From Candidatus Sulfotelmatobacter sp. (GTDB lineage: Bacteria > Acidobacteriota > Terriglobia > Terriglobales > Acidobacteriaceae), in contig JASIKQ010000580.1 in NCBI GenBank assembly GCA_030049565.1, forward strand, positions 1 to 5,903: a DNA stretch of 5,903 bases, read 5' to 3'. Position 1 is the first letter of the stretch. Every line of letters starts with the position of its first letter. Positions 1 to 5,349 of this stretch are shown in pieces. The notes beneath the pieces are model-generated. The model did not search any database. It worked only from the letters and a program-made list of their open reading frames with translations, and had not been told where the DNA came from. The translations under genes were made by a program, and so were the position numbers.

Positions 1-818
1 AAAAACATGGGCTTGTTCTTGCGGCGCGCGAGGAACTGCTCGCCATGCTCGCGGCGGAAAATGGCATGCGGCGCGCCAGTTGAAGTTATGACGATATCGG
101 CGCGGTCGCAGGAGTTATAGAGATCCTCAAACTTGATGGCCTGGCCGTTGAAGCGCTGCGCGAGTCCGATGGCGCGCTCGTAGGTGCGGTTGGCGACGAA
201 GATGGAAGCACAACCGTGGGCCATGAGGTGCCTCGCCGCCAACTCGCTCATCTTGCCGGCGCCCACGATGAAGACATTTTTGCCCTGCAATGTACCGAAA
301 ATCTTTTTGGCCAACTCGACCGCGACCGAGGCGATGGAAACTGATGACGATCCCACAGCGGTTTCTGTACGTACGCGTTTTGCGACGGCGAAGGCCCGGG
401 TGAAGAGTTGATCGAGTTGCCCGCGAACGGCACCGACCGCCCGCGCCGTCGCATACGCCTCCTTTACTTGCCCGAGAATCTGGGCTTCGCCGACGACCAT
501 GGAATCGAGGCTGGAAGCGACCCGGAAAACGTAACGGACAGCGTCTTTTTCGCGGAATTCGTACAAGTGCGGGTCGAGATCGACTGGCTTGACCTGAAAA
601 TGATCGTGCAAAAATCCGCGCAGATCAGCGGCGCCATTCGTGGTGTGGGTGATGATTTCCACCCGATTGCAGGTGGAGATGATCATGCCTTCTTCGATTC
701 CGGGGTGAGCGGTGAGATCGCGGCAGCAATCCGGCAGCTTCGACTCCGGAATCGCCAGGCGCTCGCGGACTTCGAGCGGGGCGCTCTTGTGATTCACGCC
801 GATGAGTTGGTATCTCAT
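1..818 (-). CDS. hemA: Glutamyl-tRNA reductase (GluTR), C-terminus cut by window edge
   Basis: GluTR reduces glutamyl-tRNA(Glu) with NADPH to glutamate-1-semialdehyde, the first committed step of the C5 route to haem and other tetrapyrroles; it is cytoplasmic. The 272 visible residues cover the catalytic domain and most of the NADPH domain, out of about 420-450 usual for the family. Visible marks: GVNHKSAP near the N-terminus, STCNR with the nucleophilic Cys50, the signature SLDSMVVGEAQILGQVK (about 103-119), KRVRTET (about 147-153), and the glycine-rich nucleotide loop GAGKM (186-190) followed by an ANRT motif. One oddity: the His of the usual AVxHL stretch (E. coli His99) is Tyr96 here (TAC). 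The ATG at 818 overlaps the stop of the upstream membrane gene in ATGA, which fixes this start and suggests translational coupling. No independent promoter is visible. Later hem genes may follow outside the window. Confidence 0.96.
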   Translation of the reverse strand, partial: MRYQLIGVNHKSAPLEVRERLAIPESKLPDCCRDLTAHPGIEEGMIISTCNRVEIITHTTNGAADLRGFLHDHFQVKPVDLDPHLYEFREKDAVRYVFRVASSLDSMVVGEAQILGQVKEAYATARAVGAVRGQLDQLFTRAFAVAKRVRTETAVGSSSVSIASVAVELAKKIFGTLQGKNVFIVGAGKMSELAARHLMAHGCASIFVANRTYERAIGLAQRFNGQAIKFEDLYNSCDRADIVITSTGAPHAIFRREHGEQFLARRKNKPMF

Positions 819-1624
819 GAGGCGAACCTGTGAATCGCCGAGAAGTAATTTGCCGCCCAGGCCACGATTGCGGCCACAAACGCGCAGGTTGCGAGAACCG
901 CGGCGCGGCGGCCGCGCCAGCCCGAGTTCCAGCGGGTGAAGACCATGATCATGTACACGACCCACATCAATATCGAGAGCAGAATCTTGGGGTCGGCAAA
1001 GTCCACGCGGCCGTAGGTTGTCATGGCAACGACCGAGCCGGTAATCAGACCCAGAGTCATGAAAGGAAAGCCGAGCAACAACGATCGGTAGCCGATCTGG
1101 TCGATGGTTTCGAGCGCGGGCAGAAAAGAAGTCAGGCTGGTGGGATTTTTCGATTTCAGCCGGCGCTCCTGAAGCAAGTAAAGCAGGCTGGCGCCAAAGC
1201 TGAGGACCAGGGCGGCGTATCCAGTGAAAATCAGGATGATGTGGGCGATCAACCATCCCTTGTGTTGCACGAAAGCGGTGAGCAATACTGGCTGCTGGTC
1301 GACGGCGGCGATAAAGGTCAAAAAGAACACGAATGGAAAGACGACCACCCCCGGAGAAGTCGTCTTATAGATTGCATAGATGACCATGAAGAAAGTCATC
1401 GAGATGAAGGCCAGGAGCGACTCGCCATTGTGAACGGAGGTCCAAGCGACGTGCCCTGACAGGAATAACTCGACCAGAGAGACAAAATGGAAGACCATAC
1501 CCAGGCTGGCGGCGTGCAGCGCGATGCGGCTGAAAAGGTCACTGGTGCGGGTGAGCGCAAAGAAGGCGTAGACCAGCCCAATGAAGTAGCAAGCTAGCGC
1601 GAAGCGCAACCAGAGCAAGGACAT
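815..1624 (-). CDS. CcsA/HemX-type cytochrome c assembly membrane protein
   Basis: This is a 269-residue integral membrane protein with about eight hydrophobic segments, of the short CcsA/ResC/HemX-like class. Larger members export or hold haem for cytochrome c maturation; short HemX-type members sit beside hemA and in some bacteria affect HemA level. Which role applies here is not shown by sequence. Family-like features: a Trp/Glu-containing loop near residues 61-68, a helix with His128 (WLIAHIILIF), the stretch YLLQERRLKSK (about 149-159), then LGFPFMTLGLITG (184-196) and DPK (211-213) followed by a W-x2-Y helix. The Trp-rich WWD motif expected just before DPK is degenerate, reading YGRVDFA at 204-210. 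The ATG at 1624 has no strong ribosome site. The gene ends inside the hemA start (ATGA), so the two form one operon, probably driven from the promoter region near 1734-1804. Confidence 0.85.
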   Translation of the reverse strand: MSLLWLRFALACYFIGLVYAFFALTRTSDLFSRIALHAASLGMVFHFVSLVELFLSGHVAWTSVHNGESLLAFISMTFFMVIYAIYKTTSPGVVVFPFVFFLTFIAAVDQQPVLLTAFVQHKGWLIAHIILIFTGYAALVLSFGASLLYLLQERRLKSKNPTSLTSFLPALETIDQIGYRSLLLGFPFMTLGLITGSVVAMTTYGRVDFADPKILLSILMWVVYMIMVFTRWNSGWRGRRAAVLATCAFVAAIVAWAANYFSAIHRFAS

Positions 1625-1733
1625 AGCTTAGGTAAGGATCAGAGTCCCCAGAGCTGAATGCAAGGCCACACAATCGGATAGGCCGTTTGTCGCCAGCTTT
1701 CTCGAACCCCGCGACCCCCCTTCCTTTCCACGC

Positions 1734-1739
1734 ATTATA
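1734..1739 (-). promoter_or_regulatory. Candidate -10 box (TATAAT) of the ccsA/hemX-hemA operon
   Basis: The minus strand reads a perfect TATAAT here, 110 bases before the ATG at 1624. At the expected distance upstream there is no TTGACA-like -35 element; the region reads roughly CCCTGC. A consensus -10 with a poor -35 fits a promoter that needs an activator, and a CRP-like palindrome lies at the right distance upstream. The transcription start would be near 1727. This is inferred from sequence only. Confidence 0.45.
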
Positions 1740-1741
1740 TT

Positions 1742-1760
1742 CTGCGCGGCATCAGCGCAG
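1742..1760. promoter_or_regulatory. Short inverted repeat CTGCGC-N7-GCGCAG
   Basis: A perfect 6-bp inverted repeat with a 7-base loop sits immediately upstream of the candidate TATAAT, about where the spacer and -35 region would be. It could be an operator for a repressor, or the end of the transcript of the upstream minus-strand gene. No T-run follows on either strand, so an intrinsic terminator is unlikely. In GC-rich DNA a 6-bp dyad can arise by chance. Confidence 0.25.
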
Positions 1761-1776
1761 GGGAGAAACGGCAGGC

Positions 1777-1804
1777 GTCACATGGGATTGTGACGGAGAT
1801 CACA
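1777..1804. promoter_or_regulatory. CRP/FNR-family operator, TGTGA-N6-TCACA (1789-1804), with extra half-site
   Basis: Positions 1789-1804 form a perfect TGTGA-N6-TCACA palindrome, the E. coli CRP consensus, with matching A/T flanks on both sides. Its left arm also pairs with GTCACA at 1777-1782, giving a second overlapping dyad, GTCACA-N6-TGTGAC. The centre (1796.5) is about 69.5 bases upstream of the inferred start near 1727, within the class I CRP range. The palindrome begins four bases beyond the last gene codon at 1808, so it is not coding. The regulator itself is not in the window, and whether it senses cAMP or another signal is unknown. Confidence 0.6.
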
Positions 1805-1807
1805 TTC

Positions 1808-2206
1808 TCACTCGATGCCAATACTCATGAGGGACTCGGCCAGCAAGGTGGGGTCGATCGCGAGGCGGCGGCCTTGTTCTTTTACGTCCTCCAATTCGTC
1901 AAAAGCGCGAAACAAGCGTAGTTTGGCTGCCGCGTATTGCTCCTGCTCGCTAAGCGGGCGGCCGTGCTCTGCCGCCCAACTTGTTATTGCTCTCTCTTGC
2001 AGAAAGACGCTGATGGCGTAGGTGAGCTTGCGATCGGAGGTGACGTCGAAGATGAACTCTATTGCCGGAGCTTCCGGGTCCTCGGCCAACGCCGGTCGCT
2101 GGCCGACGAAATAGTACTGGTAGACGTATCCTTGCGCCCCGGCATAGGTCTTGAGGCGGCGGATGGTTTTCTCCGGAGGCATAGAGATATTATGCGCGTT
2201 CTCCAT
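1808..2206 (-). CDS. Conserved-looking protein of unknown function, 132 residues
   Basis: I do not recognise a named family. The predicted product is soluble, with no signal peptide or membrane segment. It begins with a basic stretch (EKTIRRLKTY, 12-21), then an aromatic-rich strand (YVYQYYFVGQR, 27-37), an acidic loop (AEDPEAPA, 41-48), a likely beta strand (EFIFDVTSDRK, 50-60), and a helical, charged C-terminal half. The alternation of strand and charged helix looks like a real small alpha/beta domain. The frame stays open to 2386, but the extra N-terminal part is low-complexity and antisense to the divergent gene, so I place the start at the ATG at 2206; the ATG at 2182 (before PPEKTIRR) is equally possible. 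Neither has a clear ribosome site. It points away from the cyclic-di-GMP gene and lies upstream of the haem operon in the same direction. Confidence 0.65.
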   Translation of the reverse strand: MENAHNISMPPEKTIRRLKTYAGAQGYVYQYYFVGQRPALAEDPEAPAIEFIFDVTSDRKLTYAISVFLQERAITSWAAEHGRPLSEQEQYAAAKLRLFRAFDELEDVKEQGRRLAIDPTLLAESLMSIGIE

Positions 2207-2236
2207 ACGCACGAAGACTGCGAGAAGTAACGGCCC

Positions 2237-2274
2237 GTCCCGACGGTCTTCGCCGATTGGCGGCGCGACGGGAC
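2237..2274. promoter_or_regulatory. Nested inverted repeat in the divergent intergenic region
   Basis: GTCCCGACG (2237-2245) pairs with CGACGGGAC (2266-2274) in 8 of 9 positions, the one mismatch being A opposite A. Inside the loop lies a second perfect hairpin, CGCC-GATT-GGCG (2251-2262). It sits between the divergent starts at 2206 and 2298. It could be a shared operator or a structured leader of the cyclic-di-GMP gene. No clear -10/-35 pair was found beside it. Confidence 0.35.
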
Positions 2275-2297
2275 TAAGTTTCCGCTCTCCATTGCCG

Positions 2298-4145
2298 ATG
2301 TTTACTGGTATGCCGCCATGGGGTTGGATTAGTCTCGCCACGTCGACCATCTTGGTTTGTTGGCAGGAGTTCCGTATTTTTCGCATCGGCCGCGAGTCGA
2401 AAAAGCGCGAAGAACTGTTTCAGATCGTCACCGAAAACGCGGCTGACATGATTGCGCTCGTCGATGTGAAAGGAAAACGGCTTTATAACAGTCCGGCGTA
2501 TAAGCGGATCCTCGGATACTCGGCGGCGGATCTTGGAGAAACCTCGGCATTCGAGCAAATTCATCCCGACGACCGCTTCAAGGTGTTAGAAGCCGCCCAA
2601 CAGGCGCGGACCACTGGAGTTGGCCAGAAGCTGGAATATCGCATTCGCCACAGGGATGGCTCGTGGCGGGTTTTGGAATCGGTTGCCGGAACGATTCGCG
2701 ATGAAAAGGGCGAAGTCACCAAGCTGGTGATTGTGAATCGTGACATTACCGAGCGCAAGCACGCCGAGGAGCGAGCCGAGCACAATTCTTTCCACGATAC
2801 CTTGACCGGGCTGCCCAACCGGAGGCTTTTTCTCGAGCGTCTGCAAAATTTATTCAATCGCAAACAGCGCAACCCGGAGCGGCAATATGCGCTGCTGTTT
2901 GTCGATCTCGACGGTTTCAAGGTATTCAACGACACCATGGGTCCGGCGGCGGGAGACCAGGTGCTCGCGGAGATGGGACGCCGGATCGGCTCCTGTTTGC
3001 GCGATGAAGACCAGGTGTCGCGCACGGGCAAGGACCTGAGTACGCACAACGCGGTTCTGTCGCGAATGGGGGGAGACGAATTCACGATTCTGCTGGAAGA
3101 CCTGAAGGATCCCAGCGACGCCATGCGAGTGGGGCAGCGGATGCTAGCCGCCATCTCGGCGATTTTTCTGGTAGAAGGACGCGAGCTCCGCACCTCGGCC
3201 AGCATCGGCATTGCGCTAAGCACGCCTGCACACGAGCGTGCGGAGGAACTGCTTCAGGAAGCCGAGGTGGCAATGCGCCGCGCCAAGGCGCTGGGCGGAT
3301 CGCGCTGCGAAGTATTCGATGAAGCCATGCACACGCGTGCTATCGGCAAGCTGAAGCTGGAAGCGGAACTGCGCCACGCGCTGGAGAAAAAACAATTCCG
3401 TCTGCATTACCAGGCGATCGTCAATTTGAAGACGGCGCGGGTTGAGGCGTTCGAGGCGCTACTGCGCTGGCAGCATCCGGAGCAGGGCCTGATTTCGCCT
3501 TACAAGTTCATTGCGGCGGCGGAAGACCGTGGACTTCTGGTTTCCATTGGCCGGTGGGCGATCGAGCAGGCGTGCAGGCAGGTGTGCGAGTGGAACGCAG
3601 CGCATGATCGGAGCGATGTGTGCATCGCAGTCAATCTTTCGGCGCGGCAGTTGGCGGATGGCGACTTCATGAACGGTGTGGGAGCCGCGCTGAGGTCGAA
3701 CACGATTGACCCTGCTTGCCTGCATTTCGAGATTGCCGAGAAAGTTGCCGGGGGCGACCCGCGGCAGACGGCGCGTGTGATCGCGAATCTGAAAAAACTT
3801 GGAGTGGGGGTAATCCTCGACGATTTTGGGATGGGAAATTCGTCCTTGATTACGCTGCCCCAATTTCAAGTTGATGGCTGGAAGATCGACCGTTCGCTGA
3901 TAGGAGAAATGTTCACGGACCGCGCCGCAGCGGAAGTCGTGGAATTGATCATCTTTCTGGCTCGCAAACTAAATATGACCGTGACCGCCGAGGGAATCGA
4001 AAACGCCAAACAACGCGATCGGCTGTGCGAACTGGGGTGCGACCTGGGACAGGGATTTCTGTTTTCGCAGCCGCTCGAGGCCGAAGCCGCCGGAGAATTG
4101 TTGCGGCAACCACTGCGGACGCAGGTCGCGGCCTGGCGTCATTAG
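2298..4145 (+). CDS. PAS-GGDEF-EAL cyclic di-GMP signalling protein
   Basis: A 615-residue protein predicted to make cyclic di-GMP from GTP (GGDEF) and/or hydrolyse it (EAL), with a sensory PAS domain in front. A short hydrophobic stretch (about 8-22) followed by basic residues suggests a single membrane anchor with a cytoplasmic body. PAS spans about 36-152, with FEQIHPDDR, a PAC-type end and DITERK. GGDEF spans about 163-342: HDTLTGLPNRR, D203/D205, N211, D220 and an intact GGDEF at 258-262; the usual GH is GP (Pro216). RDED at 235-238 matches the inhibitory RxxD site but is displaced by a 14-residue insert. EAL spans about 354-605 with the expected residues: E386 (EALLRW), N446, E478/E481 (EIAE for EITE), D508-D509, K529, E565 and Q585. 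The frame is open back to an ATG at 2151, but that stretch overlaps the divergent gene and looks non-coding; ATG 2298 or 2310 is preferred. No clear ribosome site decides. Confidence 0.93.
   Translation: MFTGMPPWGWISLATSTILVCWQEFRIFRIGRESKKREELFQIVTENAADMIALVDVKGKRLYNSPAYKRILGYSAADLGETSAFEQIHPDDRFKVLEAAQQARTTGVGQKLEYRIRHRDGSWRVLESVAGTIRDEKGEVTKLVIVNRDITERKHAEERAEHNSFHDTLTGLPNRRLFLERLQNLFNRKQRNPERQYALLFVDLDGFKVFNDTMGPAAGDQVLAEMGRRIGSCLRDEDQVSRTGKDLSTHNAVLSRMGGDEFTILLEDLKDPSDAMRVGQRMLAAISAIFLVEGRELRTSASIGIALSTPAHERAEELLQEAEVAMRRAKALGGSRCEVFDEAMHTRAIGKLKLEAELRHALEKKQFRLHYQAIVNLKTARVEAFEALLRWQHPEQGLISPYKFIAAAEDRGLLVSIGRWAIEQACRQVCEWNAAHDRSDVCIAVNLSARQLADGDFMNGVGAALRSNTIDPACLHFEIAEKVAGGDPRQTARVIANLKKLGVGVILDDFGMGNSSLITLPQFQVDGWKIDRSLIGEMFTDRAAAEVVELIIFLARKLNMTVTAEGIENAKQRDRLCELGCDLGQGFLFSQPLEAEAAGELLRQPLRTQVAAWRH
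3016..3064 (+). repeat. 7-bp direct repeats TGTCGCG bounding a 42-bp in-frame insertion
   Basis: TGTCGCG occurs at 3016-3022 and again at 3058-3064, exactly 42 bases (14 codons) apart, inside the GGDEF coding region. Both copies encode the Ser-Arg that normally appears once, shortly before GGDEF. Removing one copy plus the sequence between restores the standard RxxD-x5-GGDEF spacing. The pattern suggests an insertion or tandem-duplication scar, though it may be old and shared across the family. Confidence 0.5.
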
Positions 4146-4345
4146 AAGCCGCTTCATAAATTGGCCGGGACGCTGAGCCGATTAGCGTAGGTGGTGAGAT
4201 TGCCTAGCAACGACGACTAGACGGAGCAGGCATTATCTGCGCGACGCCAAGAAAAATTCAGACATTAGGGCAACGGGCTGACGCTCGTTGCCCTTCCTGT
4301 CAGTGACAATCCACTCCTTCTTGCCCGGCAACGTCGCCTGGTAAC
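4146..4345. other. Convergent intergenic region
   Basis: This 200-bp gap separates the converging cyclic-di-GMP gene and the exported-protein gene. Besides the strong hairpin at 4267-4294, I see only a weak hairpin, ACGCT-N9-AGCGT (4170-4188), 24 bases after the plus-strand stop and without a T-run. No gene or RNA was recognised. Confidence 0.6.
4267..4294 (-). terminator. Strong hairpin, probable terminator between converging genes
   Basis: AGGGCAACG (4267-4275) pairs perfectly with CGTTGCCCT (4286-4294), and the inner GGC/GCT adds three pairs (one G-U), giving a 12-bp stem with a TGAC loop. On the minus strand it lies 51 bases after the exported-protein stop, and a TTTTT run follows about ten bases beyond the stem. 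That fits termination of the minus-strand gene, though the T-run is not immediately adjacent. On the plus strand no T-run follows, so any effect on the cyclic-di-GMP transcript would be weaker. Confidence 0.6.
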
Positions 4346-5122
4346 TCACTCTAGCAACGTTCCCGATACGATCGTATTCGTGTCGGTCTCGACGGCGAAC
4401 ATTTCCTTGTCCGCATCCACGACGACCAGGCTCAGATTGATGGCCGACAGCCCTTGCGGCGTGAACTGGGCTGTGCCCGTGCAGTTCGAGTTGATCGTGT
4501 AGGTTCCGGTCACAGACAGGGAGTTGTAGATAGTTCCGTAGAGGCTCAGCGTCGCCGTGCCGCTGATTGAGCCGGTTCCATTCAGTTTTAACTGCCCAGC
4601 CAACGCGACTTGGCCCACCGAGATGTCGATCCCTGCCAATTCCATGGAGTAGGTTTTCTTGACCGCCTTGTCTGTGCAAGTCGCTGTCCCCTGTGCCGCA
4701 AAGACGCCCGATTGTACGCGGGGGGCGTCGGTTTTAATCGAAAATCCTCCTTTATTGCTGCTGTTGAGGTAAAAGTCGACATGTTCGTCAACGCCATCCT
4801 GGTTGGTCCCGGTTAGGGTGCCGGTACAGTTAGAGTTGACCTGGTAGGTGCCGGTCGAAGTGTAAGTGATGATCGTGCCGTCACTGCTTTTCGTGACCGT
4901 TCCGGTCATATTTCCCGCGCCGTCTAGCGAGAGCTGAGTGATGCTGGCGGAGGGTTCCAACGACCCATTCAGACCGCTCTCAACAGTTCCATAGACGCCG
5001 TTGAGAGTGGCATTGCTGCAGGTGGCAGCCGAAGCCGCCGGGACCGCGATCGCCGCGATGAGAATCATAAATAGAACGCCTTTGATGAAATTCATGAACA
5101 TCTGTCGGTTTCGTTTCAGCAT
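4346..5122 (-). CDS. Exported two-module beta-rich protein of unknown function
   Basis: A 258-residue secreted protein; no enzyme motif was recognised. Residues 1-32 form a Sec signal peptide: basic start (KRNR), hydrophobic core (about 14-28), and an A-S-A site giving likely cleavage after Ala32. The mature part is rich in Thr, Ser, Gly and Asn and is predicted mostly beta. It consists of two diverged copies of one module of about 113 residues (33-145 and 146-258). Each copy starts with A-T-C (Cys35, Cys149) and has a near-identical core, TGTYQVNSNCTGT (90-102) and TGTYTINSNCTGT (205-217). The four cysteines would allow one disulfide per module, C35-C99 and C149-C214. The ATG at 5122 is supported by AAGGGGG ten bases upstream; ATGs at 5101 and 5095 would shorten the basic region. 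It stands alone, with a likely terminator downstream. Similar exported repeats are, to my knowledge, common in acidobacteria; their role is unknown. Confidence 0.85.
   Translation of the reverse strand: MLKRNRQMFMNFIKGVLFMILIAAIAVPAASAATCSNATLNGVYGTVESGLNGSLEPSASITQLSLDGAGNMTGTVTKSSDGTIITYTSTGTYQVNSNCTGTLTGTNQDGVDEHVDFYLNSSNKGGFSIKTDAPRVQSGVFAAQGTATCTDKAVKKTYSMELAGIDISVGQVALAGQLKLNGTGSISGTATLSLYGTIYNSLSVTGTYTINSNCTGTAQFTPQGLSAINLSLVVVDADKEMFAVETDTNTIVSGTLLE
4349..4687 (-). repeat. Protein-level repeat module B (C-terminal copy)
   Basis: This stretch encodes residues 146-258 of the exported protein. It carries Cys149 and Cys214 and the core TGTYTINSNCTGT at 4472-4510. It ends with a VVVDADKEMFAVETD strand pair and the stop. 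Confidence 0.6.
4688..5026 (-). repeat. Protein-level repeat module A (N-terminal copy)
   Basis: This stretch encodes residues 33-145, beginning just after the predicted signal cleavage site. It carries Cys35 and Cys99 and the core TGTYQVNSNCTGT at 4817-4855. Copy A and copy B are the same length, and their matching cysteines lie 114-115 residues apart. The DNA copies have diverged, so the duplication is old. Confidence 0.6.
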
Positions 5123-5132
5123 GACACTGCTT

Positions 5133-5139
5133 CCCCCTT
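5133..5139 (-). promoter_or_regulatory. Ribosome binding site AAGGGGG for the exported two-module protein
   Basis: The purine run lies ten bases upstream of the ATG at 5122. It is the clearest Shine-Dalgarno-like site in the window and favours this start over the internal ATGs at 5101 and 5095. Confidence 0.55.
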
Positions 5140-5218
5140 AGAAGAATTTCACTCCGCCACGCGAGTCGTGCGAAACGCAAAACGGCATACAACGGACATT
5201 GCCTCTGCTTGTTCGCGC

Positions 5219-5253
5219 CTCGCATCGGCGTGCTGTGCGGAGCAGGATGCGAG
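5219..5253. repeat. Nested inverted repeat CTCGCATC...GATGCGAG
   Basis: A perfect 8-bp inverted repeat (5219-5226 and 5246-5253) encloses a second one, TGCT-GTGCGG-AGCA (5231-5244). It lies about 100 bases upstream of the minus-strand exported-protein gene. It could be an operator or a leader hairpin; there is no T-run for a terminator. Confidence 0.4.
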
Positions 5254-5292
5254 ATCGCTCTCTCAGTTCGAGGATTTGATTGAGAATGGCTC

Positions 5293-5349
5293 GCGCCCGC
5301 CTAGATGGGTGACTCGCGTTTGGTGGGGTAACTCAGGTACGGTGGGCGC
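5293..5349. repeat. Inverted repeat closing a 57-base segment with internal direct repeats
   Basis: GCGCCCGCC (5293-5301) pairs with GGTGGGCGC (5341-5349) through nine positions, one being G-T. Within the loop GGGTGACTC and GGGTAACTC form a near-perfect direct repeat. It could be a small structured RNA or a paired operator. No promoter or terminator marks it as a gene. Confidence 0.25.

Noticed and set aside
408..833. 141-codon plus-strand open frame opposite hemA
   Set aside because: It is antisense to a clear hemA frame, with no ribosome site or recognisable domain; typical shadow frame of GC-rich coding DNA.
830..1459. 209-codon plus-strand open frame opposite the CcsA/HemX gene
   Set aside because: Its product is a His/Asp/Gln-rich string without domain features, exactly antisense to a membrane protein with a clear family pattern.
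2151..2297. Upstream extension of the PAS-GGDEF-EAL frame to the ATG at 2151
   Set aside because: The extra 49 residues are Arg/Ser/Pro-rich, overlap the start of the divergent gene, and match no domain; a start at 2298 or 2310 leaves room for both promoters.
2561..3223. 220-codon minus-strand open frame inside the PAS-GGDEF gene
   Set aside because: It is Arg/Ser-rich antisense of a well-supported domain protein; no start context.
4233..4345. Minus-strand frame past the exported-protein stop reading SYQATLPGKKEWIVTDRKGN, looking like protein
   Set aside because: It is in a different frame from the exported protein, whose two modules are already complete at the stop. It overlaps the terminator hairpin, so it is probably coincidence.
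4366..4377. Perfect 12-bp palindrome ATACGATCGTAT
   Set aside because: It lies within the 3' end of the exported-protein coding sequence and has no loop or neighbouring signal; likely chance.
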